Origin: Berberis thunbergii
Lineage: Eukaryota; Streptophyta; Magnoliopsida; Ranunculales; Berberidaceae
Length of the DNA: 64,000 bases
Assembly: GCA_003290165.1 (NCBI GenBank)
Contig: QNQO01008274.1
Coordinates: forward strand, 1 to 64,000
Direction: 5' to 3'
This document shows positions 12,001-23,560 of the stretch, in pieces. The translations under genes and the position numbers were made by a program. How positions within the stretch are numbered: position 1 is the stretch's first letter; every line of letters starts with the position of its first letter. The notes under the pieces were generated by a model. The model was not told the DNA's origin. It searched no databases and saw nothing but the letters and a program-made list of their open reading frames with translations.

Positions 12001-12558
12001 GTAAGTAATGCAGTCGGTGAATTTAAAGAAGATCAAAAGTTAGGGTTTGGTACTACTACAGTACCTGATCCAGATGAGCAATGAACATTCAATGTGGGGA
12101 GGGTGGATGGGTGGTTACAGAGAATAGACATCTCAATAATTTTCAGGTGGGCTCAACCTTGCTCTTTTGGTGTTGGGTAGGCCGAGGTTGGTCGGCTAAC
12201 TTTGGTTATTTACTTTTATTGAGCTACAAGTCGAGATCAAAAAATAAAATTGAAGTTTTGTTTAAAAAAAAAAAAAACTATTCTAAAAGGTTTTTGAGGA
12301 AAATTTCCCCCCTTATGATCATTGTCTAATCAAAACATGACACGTGTTATAACTATCATGCAACTTTTTACTTTGATTTTCATTTTATTTAGATTTAGCG
12401 CAGCTGCGTAAGCATTCAAAACCACATATCATTCTCCAATTGATCAATGACACAAAGAACGAAAATCCCAAGGGAGCAAAAAATTCCTCCAAGTTTTTGT
12501 AACATCTTTGAGTGAGTGTATACGCGATGGACTTTGAGATAACTAAAATTGTGCACTT
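9051..12558. other. Gene-free AT-rich stretch
   Basis: No coding region, tRNA or LTR is recognised over 3.5 kb. It holds a poly-A run (about 9902-9919) and a TA microsatellite. Open frames at 9697-9888 and 12081-12329 have no recognisable content or conserved motifs. Confidence 0.6.
11699..11721. repeat. (TA)n microsatellite followed by a T-run
   Basis: About eleven TA units followed by nine or more T. Confidence 0.9.
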
Positions 12559-12887
12559 GGGTGTGTTTGGTTGCATGGAATCCTATGCTATGGGAATCCA
12601 TAAGGGGACCACTACATTTTAGGCTAAATTGATATATCACTCCACATCCACCATTTGGTTTTGTGATCAATGGTGGGATTGAAAGTCCCATGAACATGGG
12701 AATCACATGCCTTGGGGGGCCAAGGAGTGGGATTCTCATGTTCATGGGACTTCCATTCCCACCATTGATCACAAAATCAAATGGTGGTCAAATGGTAAAT
12801 GTGGAGTGATATATCAATTTAGCCTAAAATGTAGTGGTCCCCTCATGGATTCCCATGGCATAGGATTCCATGCAACCAAACACACCC
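12559..12887. mobile_element. Foldback MITE, 329 bp, nearly full-length inverted repeat
   Basis: The left arm begins GGGTGTGTTTGGTTGCATGG and the right arm ends with its exact reverse complement, CCATGCAACCAAACACACCC. The arms are each about 155 bp and closely matched around a short centre near 12710-12725, so both strands encode the same peptide text (CGVIYQFSLKCSGPLMDSH). The GGGTGTGTTTGGTTG terminus resembles Tourist/PIF-Harbinger MITEs. Exact target duplications are unclear (right flank TTA, left flank CTT). No protein is expected. Confidence 0.85.
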
Positions 12888-13474
12888 TTAGTGTACATCA
12901 ATGCCTACATTTCAATCTATCACAAAAACTCATCCTACACTTGTAAGCTTTCTAAAACTTTTAATTATACTTTTTTTAGTCTTGAATTTGAGTATAAAAG
13001 TTCAATATAGCCTGTTTTCGATGGAAACCGTCTAGTTAATATAGTGAAGGGAATAACAAAATACCCTTTACTGATCGATAAGTGAGTAATAAATGTAACT
13101 AATGACCAAATTTTATCTAAAAACTGATTCAATCTGATCCAATAAATCATTTCAACACTTAACTACAATCAAACCCTAAAATATATTATATGTTTATTTG
13201 ATTTTGTTTAAAATTTTAATTATAAAAAGTATAATTAAGTGAATTTTGATCAAATTCGAATTGTATTATTATTTTAAGTGAATTTGAGCACAACTTAGTG
13301 GATTCAAATATTATTTTGTACTAATAAAAAAAAATTCTAATAGGATTGGATTCAAATTTCTCGGATTTTAGATAAACCCACCAAAGATGCAACCTAAAAG
13401 GTAACATGCATCAATCCAAGACTAGGAGGGGACCAATGCACAACTCGAGTAATAACTAAATCAAATAGTTTCCA
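12888..13474. other. Gene-free stretch
   Basis: AT-rich sequence with no recognisable coding region or repeat boundary. Confidence 0.5.
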
Positions 13475-14069
13475 AAGGATATCGAAACAGGTTATGTATA
13501 TATTTGGGTATGTATTATTTAAGCGCAATTCACATTGGGTACAGAAATTTACCATAATTACAAATTGGATCTTGATTGTTTGTTCAATGACGCATACCAT
13601 GGTCAGACGTCCCACATTCTTTAAAAACCCAAATGCTTTATTAGGTACATGTGTTTGCACATGATGGGTTTATAGATATTTAAATGAATCTATATGCAAA
13701 AACCAATTGTGCGATTTATTTAAATAAGAAAAAGTTCATTTTCTTCGTCTTCTGCATTCATCGTTGAAAACTCCACAACCAACCCCTACCCCCTCTAAAC
13801 CAGCCCATACCAATTAGGGTTGGTTCAAGCGATGCATCCTTATCGAGTCATGCATCGAGGTTCGTTTTTATATCATCTACTTAGAAAAATAATTTGGGTA
13901 TTTACAGAATGTGAGACGGTGACCATGGTCAACGTTGTTGTAGCAAATAATCAATACTCAGTTTCGTACCCAATCTGTAATTATGGTAAACATTTGTATC
14001 CGATATGAATTATGCCTAAGTAATGCATACCAAAATGTAAATAACTCATACCGAAACACTTAAGGAATA
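13475..14069. repeat. Long imperfect inverted repeat, arms about 160-178 bp
   Basis: The left arm (about 13475-13635) and the reverse complement of the right arm (about 13892-14069) align throughout. Shared blocks include TTTACCATAATTACA, CCATGGTCA and CCCACATTCT/CTCACATTCT. The arms differ at roughly a quarter of positions by eye and are separated by about 256 bp. It could be two opposite copies of one repeat, or an old foldback element. No terminal duplication was identified. Confidence 0.7.
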
Positions 14070-14425
14070 TAATATATATCACATGTAACATCCATACGGC
14101 AGTTTTTTCTTTTTCCTCTTACATTACTGATTTATTTTTTTCCTTACAACATCAATTTTCTATTTTCCTCTTTATGAGACCTCACTACTACTCCTTGCTT
14201 GCCCGACCATTACCATCATTGGGTGGGTCAACTAGTACAAAATCTCATCTATTTGCATCTTCTACTTCCCTTCTCACATAAACGGACACAGATTATTGCT
14301 CGAGGAAAACGAGCGTCTTTCATTTGTGGGTCTCTGCTTCTTCAACATAACAGACAAAGGTCTGAATAAGAAATGTGCAATGTATTCTCTCAACCATATT
14401 ATTTGCACAATCGAAGGCTAGCATG
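14070..14425. other. Gene-free left flank of element E
   Basis: No feature recognised. Its right end carries AAGGC (14426-14430), the left target duplication of element E. Confidence 0.5.
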
Positions 14426-14430
14426 AAGGC

Positions 14431-15102
14431 TGATGTAGTCGAATTTTGTTCTCATTGACTTTGACCTGCACAGGGAACACACGTGAGCCAAAGGCCACCG
14501 TTGCGGCTGTCGATGACACTCTGATGTTAAAGTTAGACAAGGCTTGAGAAATGTTTAAAGTTGTAAATTGGGTTATGTAGCATACATTAGTTTATCAACT
14601 TTGTGTCTTATTTATAATGCGAGAGTCCTTGTTCAGCTAGGCATTTAGTGGCGTAGTTTAGGGAAATGTAACTTGCTGGAGATAATTTCCTTGTTTGGAG
14701 TCATCCATGTAGGAGAATTTCCCTACACGACTTGTGTTCCTAGACATGCGGTAGAAACTTCCATTTTGGAGTGTTGTCCATGCAAGGGAGTTTCCATGTA
14801 CGACTTATACTCAAGTATTTGCTTTCTAAATGGAACCAATGTATTGTTGGCATGTCCGTCTTAGGTCGATCCCCCATATACTTGCATGATTAGGCCTTAC
14901 GGGTATTGCGTTTTACCATGTCATGTGTGGGCTTAGTAGGGCGCTACAATTTGGGTCCAACAATTTGGATTGTGCCAAAATGAGCTTAGTGTTGTCTGGG
15001 CTTTGCCAGATTGGGTGGGCAATCAGGCATGCTTTGTTCTGCTGATGAATTGATCATGACACGTGTACAGCGCGAATTAAAAGACAATTTGGTGTATCAT
15101 CA
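14431..15102 (-). repeat. 3' LTR of element E (672 bp)
   Basis: In plus coordinates it begins TGATGTAGTCG and ends GTATCATCA, so on the minus strand it starts TGATGATAC and ends in CA. It matches 30976-31653 along its length. The adjoining GCTACTCCCC (15103-15112) is the complement of a polypurine tract, which marks this copy as the 3' LTR. A TATA-like ATTATAAAT occurs inside on the minus strand (about 14609-14617). Confidence 0.9.
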
Positions 15103-15263
15103 GCTACTCCCCTCGAGTTGGTGGACCAGCTCGTTAGTCTACTCATTCATGTCATAGAGGACCTGAACGGTCATGATGGTTGAGTCTGAATCGTTTCGCA
15201 AGCGGCGCCCTTTATTAATTGGACGTGCGTCTGCTCGAAAAAAAAAGCGAGAATTATATTTTC

Positions 15264-15270
15264 TATATAG
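15264..15270 (+). promoter_or_regulatory. TATA-like box upstream of the element E antisense gene
   Basis: TATATAG on the plus strand, about 140 bp upstream of the antisense start at 15408 and outside the LTR. Equivalent boxes precede the antisense genes of B, C and D at comparable distances. Confidence 0.5.
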
Positions 15271-15407
15271 ATCCCCTTCCCTAATCCCCTTCCCTACAGA
15301 GTTTATTTCTTTCACTCTTTTGATCTTAGAGACTCTGTTTTGTCGTTTCGCTTTCCACACTTTTGACTTTGTTTATCTTCCGTAATCGAAAGTTTGTACG
15401 TTTTTCC

Positions 15408-17245
15408 ATGGCGGGTCAGAATCGACTTTCTGATGAACTGTTCGCTAAAAGTCGAAGGTTTTTTGATAAGAGGTCAATTGCCAAGTCGAATATGGAGGGT
15501 ATTCGTGATAAGTATGGGATCTATGATGACCTGGTGCTATTCACATTAGGCGCTAGTCAGACACCATTGTCTCCTCCAAAAGGATGTATTTGTTTGCACC
15601 GGCGTATGCTTCAATCGGGCGTCCGATTTTCTGTCATCAAGGAGATTTGGAGCTTCTTGGCATACCCCGGTATTCCGCCTGCTCAGCTGGTGCCAAATGT
15701 GTATAGGACAGTGATTGCCATTCTGATTAGGGCAAATGATGCTGGTGTTCGAGTGTCTCCAAGGGTGATCCTACCGCTCACTTCTTATCGGATAAATGAG
15801 CATGTTGAGTGCGTGTTGACGTCGTGTTTTGCTTTGGCAGTTTGGCTGTCGACTTCAAGTTTTGACAGAAGTATTGCTTTATGGCTTCTGCAGACTCGAA
15901 GTATTTTGCGCTTAGTGGTTATCTGATCGAGCGGGAGTTCATGCAACCTAGTAAGTTTGATTCCGTTTTGGACTCCGCTAGTGTTGATTGCATACTGAAT
16001 CATTATCCATTTTTCTGTAGGGAAATTTCAAACTACGCCCCTTTCTTCTAAGGACGAACTAACTTTCAATAAATTTTGTGACATGCCTCGGATGCTAATG
16101 GAGGATGTCGTCTAGCCTTCTAACATTAAGCGTAGCTGATTGTGGGCTTATTAGCATAAGGCTCCTACTCTTTTTAGAGTTTTGAAACAGAAGTCTGGAA
16201 GGTGAACCCTCTTCGAAGAAGATGAAGTTCCCAAATGTTAAGATTTTGAACCCGTCAATAAGGGCAGAATTGAATGAAACATTTTCTTTTTCTATGCTTC
16301 CAAAGAAGCTTCATGCTGCAACTAAGCCCGATTGTGAGCGTTTGGTCCCTAGAGAGGGGGACACAAAGTTGTAGGGCAAGATCTTGATTTGTCTGTTGGG
16401 GCAGAAGTTGTTGTGTCCTAGGGGCCCATATTTCCCTTCCCAACTTAGAAAATGAGTATCTGCAAATGGTGGGGGTTGAAGATGTAACAAAGCTGAGTAC
16501 TAAGCAGGCGAAGGTCATGAGCAACCTTTTGCTACAGGCTGGTATGGTAGCTTCGTCCGATGTGGGTCAGACTAGTCCTTTTTCGTTGAAGAATTTCAAG
16601 TACAACCCCTCCTTGGATCGCGAGTCTTTTCGACATGCTGAAGAGTCGTCTGATTATCGTCCTTATGGTAAAAAATATCCTCCACATAGTTCGTATTGTT
16701 CTCCGCCTCGATCTCGACCTCACATTGAGGTGACAACGGGTCCGAAAGATAACTCAATTCCTTCTTCCCCATCAACTGCTTCCTAGCCGCCTCGTGAGAG
16801 ATAACAGATCATTGTGAGTAAGGGGAAAACGGTGGAAGAGGGCTATGATGAGGTGAAGATAGTGAAGGGCGGTACTGGAGAGATTTTAGTTCCATAGGAC
16901 CTCTATCTGGATTCACAGATTAGCCTATTCGCTCCGAATGTGGTAATGATGGGCAATCGAGCCGGCACCAGGAGGTTGATATTTCTTATGCCTCAAAGAA
17001 GCATATTAGTTTATGGAATGATTGGCTGATGAACTGTGTTCTGACGCCAGAAGATGATACGTTGGGCCAGCGTATGGACTAGGGGCAGAAACATTTTGTG
17101 CTGGGGATGTCATATCTGAACCAAGTTGTTGTTGCTGGGATGAAAGTTGAGGCTGCTCGTGAGAAAGGGTATACCATGGAGCGAGTCTTTGGGAATTTGC
17201 AGAAGTCATACTCCGATGCTCTCCAGAAGCTATCGTCCTCAATCA
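15408..17245 (+). pseudogene. Element E antisense gene (PAQxxPN family), broken
   Basis: It starts MAGQNRLSDELFAKSRRFF, opposite in strand to gag. The N-terminal part contains PPKGCICLHRR and PPAQLVPN, the signature of the 'putative plant transposon protein' domain often found in Tat-lineage elements (my recollection is Pfam PF04195). A 70-bp GT-AG intron (15951-16020) follows. Downstream frames give MVGVEDVTKLSTKQ (16466-16786) and finally SYSDALQKLSSSIKI near 17240. Internal stops and frameshifts are present, so this copy is probably dead. Compared with element D, the long coiled-coil end is missing and the tandem array begins at that point. Function unknown. A captured host gene is the main alternative. 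Confidence 0.72.
15951..16020 (+). other. Predicted 70-bp intron in the element E antisense gene
   Basis: Donor GTAAGT at 15951 and acceptor TTTTTCTGTAG ending at 16020. The following exon begins GGAAATTTCAAACTACGCC. Elements F (52493-52562) and D (45440-45364, minus) carry introns at the same point of the protein, each followed by a GGAARTTTC/GGAGGTTCC-like exon start. Confidence 0.7.
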
Positions 17246-18335
17246 AAATTGATTAAGTTTTGGTAAGGTTTTACTATCATTGTCTGTGGTTGGATAATGA
17301 TCCCTGGCAATTCATTGTGATCAGGCATTGAAAATGCTGGCTAGACTCTCACTTTCTAAGCCATCTTCATCTGCACTTGGCAGACTGTGGTCTTAGAGTG
17401 GACCAGAAGATATTATCATTAGTCAGAACTGACTAAGCTTTGGTAGGATTTGGCGATCATTGTCTGTAGTTGGGCAAAGATCCCTGGCAAGCCAACGTGA
17501 TTGAGCGTCTAGAGCGCTGACTAGACTCTCACATTCTAATCCATCGCCATCTACGCCTGGTGAACTAGGCATTAGAGCGGACCAAAAGTTATCGTCATCA
17601 GTCGTCACTGACTAAACTTTGGTCGGGTCAGTGACCATTATCTGTAGTTGGATAATGATCTTTGGCAAGCCGTCTCGATTAGGCGTTAGAGCGCTGACTA
17701 GGCTCCCACTTTTGAAGTCATCTTTATCTACACTTAGTAAACTACGGTCTTAGAGCGGATTAGAAGTTATCATCATCAGTGGAACTGACTAAGCTTTGAT
17801 CGAGTTCAACGATCATTATCCGTAGTTAGGCAATGATCCCAAGCAAGCCATCATAGTTGGGAATCGAGAGCGCTGACTAGACTCCCACTTTCTAGGCCAT
17901 CGTCATCCGCACTCGAAGAACTAGGCATTATAGCAGACCTGAAGTTATCATCATCAGTCGTCATTGACTAAAATTTGACCGAGTTTGGTGACCATTATCT
18001 ATAGTTGGACAATGATCCCTGGCAAGTCGTCTCGATCAGGCATTGGAGCGCTGACTAGGTTCCCACTTTCTAAGCCATTTTCATCTGTGCTCAGCGAACT
18101 ACAGTCTTGAAGCATATCAGAAGCTATTGTCATCAATCAGAATTGACTAAGCTTTGATCGGGTTTGGCGATCATTATTTGCGTTGGACAATGATCTCTAG
18201 CAAGTCATTTTGATCAGGTGTTGAGACCGCTTACTAGACTCCCATTTTCTAAGCCACCATCATCCGCTCTTTGTGGACTAGGCGTTAGAGCAGACCAAAA
18301 GCTATCGTCATCAGTCGGAACTGACTAAGCTTTGA
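17232..18335. repeat. Tandem array of about 179-bp units, about six copies, with dimeric pattern
   Basis: A landmark (AACTGACTAAGCTTTG and variants) recurs at about 17247, 17427, 17606, 17783, 17962, 18140 and 18319, with spacings of 177-180 bp. The units alternate: one type has CTACGGTCTTAGAGCGGA and the other ACTAGGCATTAGAGCGGA at the same place. The real period is therefore a dimer of about 357 bp. The array lies in the 3' untranslated part of the element, between the antisense gene and the coding region. Confidence 0.9.
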
Positions 18336-18923
18336 TTGGGCTGGGCCTCGGCTTCATCTTGGGCATGTAAGTTTGACGTGGGGCTCCTGACTTACTTAAT
18401 TCACCTAATAGTTCGATACAGAAGTCAGATCAATAAGTCTAATTCTGGAGTCGGATTGTCGTAGATTGATCGAACTAAATTTCATCCAGATTTAATGAAC
18501 AACAGCGAAATATTAATAGAGCGGATACATTGGATTTATTGATAATATCTTTGTAGGCATGTTATGCATTCCATGGGCGCTTAATGTCTTTACCATTTAT
18601 GTCCTTAGGTGTACTAGGCCGGATTTGACGGGACATCACTCGGGCCCATTAGTTGGTTGGGCTCTATTGTAAAGATCATTGTGCGAGGTGTACTACGAAG
18701 ATTGCGACACGGTTAAGTATCGGTTACGCCCCCAATTAATGGGGCTACGTGCAATACCATTAATTCGATGAATGTGGACTCGTGCAGTTGCAATCGAAAT
18801 TGTCGCCTCTTTGTTTTCCGTATGACATTTAATGCTGACGCAACTGTTGGTTGACTTCATTTCGTGAACCGTCACACCTATATATAGGTTGGTCTCCACC
18901 ATTTCAAGCATTGCCATGAACGT
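18336..18923. other. Element E spacer left of the nested element B
   Basis: Non-coding internal sequence of E. It ends in AACGT (18919-18923), the left target duplication of B. Confidence 0.6.
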
Positions 18924-19494
18924 TGATGGGTCCACAAATCGTCCTCCTGTGGTGAGTTTTACTGGCAAAACAAATGTTAGACTGCCAAGGACCACCATTT
19001 TGGTGGCCGAAGGCACTCTAATGCTAAGTCAGCAACTCTGTTTGAAGAATGAAGTAAATCTGGACAAAACTCAGCTAAAGTTGCATACCTGTATCAAATG
19101 TTCTATTTACTTTTTATAATGGCCGTAGTTAATTCTTTGCGCGACTTAAGCATGTGAGGTGCAATGGAACGAGATGTTTCTCGTAACAGTTTCCTCCTTA
19201 ATGGAGATGCGTCCATGGAAGCGTAACTCCCTCCACGACTCTTTTTGATGCAACGTTCCTCTTTTCTATGAGAGAACTCGGGTCGGGCTTGGATTCAGAC
19301 TTTGTTTCGTCCGGGACTGGATTCCAGATCTGTTTGTTTCTTCTTGTTGGCGGACCTTATCTAAGCCTCCATAATTGGCTTTATTTTCTTGGGCTTTATG
19401 AGCCAACCCAAAAGATTGGACGCTATATATTCGTGATGGATGCTCTCTGCCATGTGTACGATCGTGATAATCGGTTTATTTTGATGTATCATCA
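18924..19494 (-). repeat. 3' LTR of element B (571 bp)
   Basis: In plus coordinates it runs TGATGGGTCC to TGTATCATCA and is followed by GCTACTCTCCCCC (19495-19507), the complement of the polypurine tract. It matches 27029-27587 and the LTRs of element C (32382-32920 and 50415-50936). Confidence 0.88.
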
Positions 19495-19721
19495 GCTACT
19501 CTCCCCCTTAGTTAGTGGGTATGTTCATGTATCCACTAACTGTGTGGCGGTTTTGTTTTCGATTTCGACATTACGACACATTTAGTGCTCTTGCTATCTA
19601 TTGTTGTTGTTGTCTTTCCGATGTTCCATCCGCCTGATCATTTTGGCTCAATTTCTAGGATTTTGTGCAGTTGTCATGTCTTGCACGTTCTCCCAATAAC
19701 AGCCCTTTTGTTGCTCGTTCT

Positions 19722-19729
19722 TATAAAAG
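19722..19729 (+). promoter_or_regulatory. TATA box upstream of the element B antisense gene
   Basis: TATAAAAG, 95 bp upstream of the antisense start at 19817 and outside the LTR. Element C has the same sequence at 33138-33145, 99 bp upstream of its start. Confidence 0.6.
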
Positions 19730-19816
19730 GAGAAGTTTGAGTGTGTCTTACTTCCTTTTGCAACTCTTCATTTTCTAGTTGTTAATTCTTTGATTCATTG
19801 CACTCGTTCTGCAGTT

Positions 19817-21981
19817 ATGTCTAACTTTAAGGTTTTGAGCGGCGATGTTCTTGATGCATGCAAAGCTTTTTTTGCCCAAGTGGGCAACACACGCAACTCT
19901 GGACTGCATTTACCACGATTATTTGTTGCCAACTGATCTGGAGATCATTCTCCTCAGAGAAAGTAACAATCCCTGTCGTCCAAAACATGAGTACATTGAT
20001 TTGTACGCTGGTATGTTCCACTCTGGTTTCAGGCTTCCAACTCCTACGATCATTTGGGTGTACTTGTATTTGGTTGGTATCGTTCCGGCCCAACCGGTCC
20101 CTAATGGTTGAAAAATAATGATTTCAACCTTAGCAAGGGCTACCTCAGCTCGTATTCCTATGAATGACATGGTTCTGCACTCGTAAGTGGGGTTTAACGT
20201 AAACCCCAATTGCACATGTTATATGCGTCATCCTTCTTGTCTCAAGGACCCATGAGAAGAGTATGAGGGCTGGTCAAGGTCTTGGTTCAATTCATCACTT
20301 TATTCCAACCACTATGCTTCGCGAGAATCAAATTCCGTGATCATTCAGGGAGCCTAAGAAAGTCGAGTTCTAGTTGTCTTTGGAAGAACAGGAGTTCTGC
20401 AGTCACTTTTGCGATCTTCCCCATATCTCAGTGGAAGATTTTCTCACTACGGATGCCATTACCAGTAGTGGCTTATATTCATTAGGTGGAGCAGGTCGCG
20501 TTACAAAAGTGATTGTTGCGTGCGCCGACCACCATCCTCTATTGACGAGCACGTAGGTCGAGCTACTTCAGTCGTTGTCCGAGGTTTTGAGAATGCTGGC
20601 TCGATTGTGAGGAAATATAAAGTTCCTAGGTCTCCCAACCCTTCCAAGATGCTGGCTATTAGTTTCGGCCATGTGTCGAAGAGGAAAAAGCATGCTTCTT
20701 CAGTTCTTGACACTGCTAGGGCTCCTTCTTGCCTTGCTTCTCTCCAAAAGGGAAGTGTTGGTTTAGAGGATGATTCTTTTATTCCGGAGGAAAATGTGGT
20801 AAACCAAGTTCTCGAAAGGAGTAAGAAAGAAGTCTCCCATCCTCTATGCGACTACAAGAAAAATCTTGTTGCATCTTATAGTTTGCCCGCCTATTGATGA
20901 CTCGTGCACTATTAAGAATAAAATGTTTCAGATTGGGTTTTGGCTGTCGAATAATCCAAAGGATACCAAGACCTTGGATGACTTCAAGTATGATCCGTCA
21001 ATGTAGGATCGAGTTTCTGCCCGAGCTCGAGATTTCAAGCTCACTATTTCTTCTGTCGTGGCTGGGACCTCGGGATCACCTGCTACTCATTCCACATCTC
21101 ATCCTGCTCTACTATGCCCGCGGAGATCTTTTGGCCTTCCGAGGCTGATGTGCAGGACAACGCTCACAACCTCATTGACGGTTGGCTAATAGGGCTCTCA
21201 TGCCCATATGACAGCCACGTCACCATATTGACGAGGGACTCTAGTACCTTATGGAGGGGATGGCGCACCTTACGTATGCAGTCATGATGGGGTCAGATTG
21301 TAAAGCTGCCCATGACCAGGTGGCGCATATCAAACAGAAACTAGTAGGACACATCTTGGTCCTTTCTCATGTTCTCCGTCGATTGGATTCGTTGAAGGTG
21401 CATTGCATAGATCATTAAAGGGTTGCGGATTCTGCGGAGACGTCGTTGAGGGAACTCGAGGCTCTTTGTGACATTTTTGCTTCTGACCTTGAGACGTATG
21501 AAGTAGAACTGTGCAAGTTACGATCCTGTCTAGATGTTGCTAAGAAAGAGTTGTTCGACCGAGGTGGACGTGATGAAGTTGTTCATTCTACTAAGGAATG
21601 TTCTGCCAAGCTCAAGGATTTTGCTATTCGAATCGCTCAGCAGAATTTTGAGTTTGTCGAGACCAAGTCTATAGTCTCTGCTAAACTTGCGGATGTTGAT
21701 AGAGAGTTAGCACCAACCTGAGCTGAGCTGTTATTCGTTACTGAGAAGCTGAAGGTGGCAAAGGTCGCGGATTGGAAGAGAGTGGTCGATGGTCGCCACA
21801 ATTTCTTGGATTTCCTAGAGATGTAAGGTTTAGACATGACCCAATATCATTCATTTGCTGAGTATAAATTTGATGATGTTGAGGAAGTTGCTCCGTACTA
21901 CAGGGTGATTTGGATGTCGAAGAACCTTCTGAGCCAATGCTGCCTGGAGATAATGCCCATGATATTTATTCTTTTTCTTAA
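19817..21981 (+). pseudogene. Element B antisense gene (PAQxxPN family with coiled-coil C-terminus), broken
   Basis: It starts MSNFKVLSGDVLDAC. In shifting frames it gives YHDYLLPTDLEIILL, FHSGFRLPTP and PAQPVPN, then LSLEEQEFC and PHISVEDFLTTDAI, a basic hydrophilic linker, and a heptad-rich coiled-coil section (21446-21720 and beyond) with WKRVVDGRHNFLDF. It ends at a TAA near 21979. The architecture equals that of element C (33237-36264). The N-terminal motifs also match the antisense genes of D, E and F, but the rest differs, so two antisense subfamilies exist. Frameshifts and stops are numerous. The molecular role is unknown; the coiled coil suggests self-association. Confidence 0.72.
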
Positions 21982-22434
21982 TTGTCATTTTTTGTAATCT
22001 CCTTGTTTAGAAGATAAATGGAAATTTTTTGTTTCACGTTTGTTGTGTTCAGTATGTATAGCTCGTCAGCTTTTATTTACGACATTCCTGAGAGATTTCT
22101 AACTCATTCGTCCAGATTTTTACGAATGGCTTTGATGTTTGGCGTTCCAGTAGTGTAGAAGCTCTGGTTTACGAAATCCGATTCAACATTTAGATTACAA
22201 CGTCGAACATTACAGTCGACGAAAAATTCTAGCTCTTATGTCATGGTATTTTATTACTTCATGGTTGATCAGGCTAAAAGTTATTGTTTTTATGCCCGAC
22301 TCATTCATCCAGTACATGTATTTGTTTTTCCTCAATACTCTAGCCGTGCTGAGTATTTTCTTGGGTTAGATTTTTAATCTGAATTCCTTCTCCTGATCAG
22401 ATTCTTGTTGTCTCGAATTTGGGAGCGAAAGATT
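21982..22434. other. Element B spacer between antisense gene and integrase end
   Basis: Non-coding sequence between two convergent coding ends. A matching spacer occurs in element C (36265-36751). Both hold related short motifs (ATTACTTCATGGTTGATCAG), which suggests conserved untranslated sequence. Confidence 0.6.
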
Positions 22435-23560
22435 TTATTGATAATATATTTTCAAGTATTCTACATTAAATGGTCGAGGTAGCATTTCGCCCTCTTTGTT
22501 ATCTAGCCAGTATGTTCCTGGTCTGTTGATTTTTGTTACTCGGTACGATCCTTCCCAATTTGGGTTTAGCTTGCCTGCACCAAGTTCCTTCATGTTGAGT
22601 TGGACTTTTCGTAGCACCCAATCTCCAACTTTAAAAGTGCGAATTCACGCCTTCTTGTTGTAATATCATGCCGTACACTGTTGGTAGGTTGTCATTTTGA
22701 TGGAGGCCGCTTCTCGCTTCTTTTCAAGGAGATCGAGTCCAACTCTTAGTGCTTCGATGTTGTTCTCAGCGCGAAATTCTTCAATTCGAAATGTTGTCAT
22801 TCCGATCTCCACGAGTATCATTGCTTGTGACCCATATGCAAGGGCGAATGGTGTTTCTCCTGTCAAAGTTCATTTTATTGTTATGTATGCCTAGAAGACG
22901 TTGGGTAACTCAGATGTCCACAATCCTTTTGCTGCCTCGAGTCTTCTTTTGATTGCTTCCAATATTATCCCGTTGGTGACCTCGGCTTGTCCATTTGCTT
23001 GTGGACAATCAAGCGCAAGGAAATGTTGCTGGATATTCAGATTTTCACATAAGTCTTTAACCTTCTTGCCTTCGATTGCTTTCCATTGTCCGTGACAATT
23101 ACCCTTAGGATCCCGAATCTGCATATGACATCTCTCCAAAGAAACTTCTCGACTTGAGTTTCTCTTATCTTTGTGAGGGGCTCTACTTCTACCCACTTGG
23201 AAAAGTAATCTACTGCAACGAAGAAAATTTTCTTTTTATCGGACACTGGGAGTGGTCCTATGATGTCTATTCCTCATTGTGCGAATGGCAAGGGGTTGCT
23301 CATTGGGATCAAGTTTTGTCCTGGCAGATGAGTGTATGGGGCAAATCTTGGGCATTTGTCGCATTTGCCAACTAGCTTTTGAGCATCTGTGTGCATCGTC
23401 GGCCAATAATAACCCAATGTGAGAGCCTTATGGGCTAGTGTCCTCCCCCTGGATGATTTTCGCATATGCCAAGGTGGATTTTTTGCAGAACGCATTCAAC
23501 ATCTCTTGGTGTAAGGCATCTCAACAATGGGCTCGTGGCAGATCTTTTGTATAGTTTTTC
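22435..23560 (-). pseudogene. Element B integrase
   Basis: From N- to C-terminus on the minus strand: the zinc-binding segment at 23274-23495 with WHMRKSSRGRTLAHKALTLGYYWPT and a CDKCPRFA pair; the catalytic core at 22891-23246 with FFVAVDYFSKWVEVEPL, VIVTDNGKQ (second catalytic Asp kept) and PQANGQAEVTN (Glu region); and the C-terminal part at 22435-22866 with TPFALAYGSQA, LNPNWEGSYRV and RPGTYWLD. A frameshift after GKQ and others nearby break the frame. There is no chromodomain, as expected for Tat. Integrase joins element cDNA to host DNA. Confidence 0.85.

Noticed and set aside
12416..12946. Two open frames on opposite strands encoding the same peptide text
   Set aside because: This is caused by the palindromic MITE at 12559-12887; the frames have no gene-like context.
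14673..14864. Open frames inside the element E LTRs (also 31170-31415)
   Set aside because: They lie within LTR sequence, are not alignable as conserved protein between LTR copies and have no recognisable domain.
17232..18335. Regularly spaced repeats considered as a CRISPR array
   Set aside because: The units are 179 bp and similar along their whole length with no spacers, and the context is a plant retrotransposon.
19817..21981. Antisense coiled-coil frames considered as a host gene captured once
   Set aside because: The same head and architecture occur in other elements of the window at the same place, so it is a standing component of the family.
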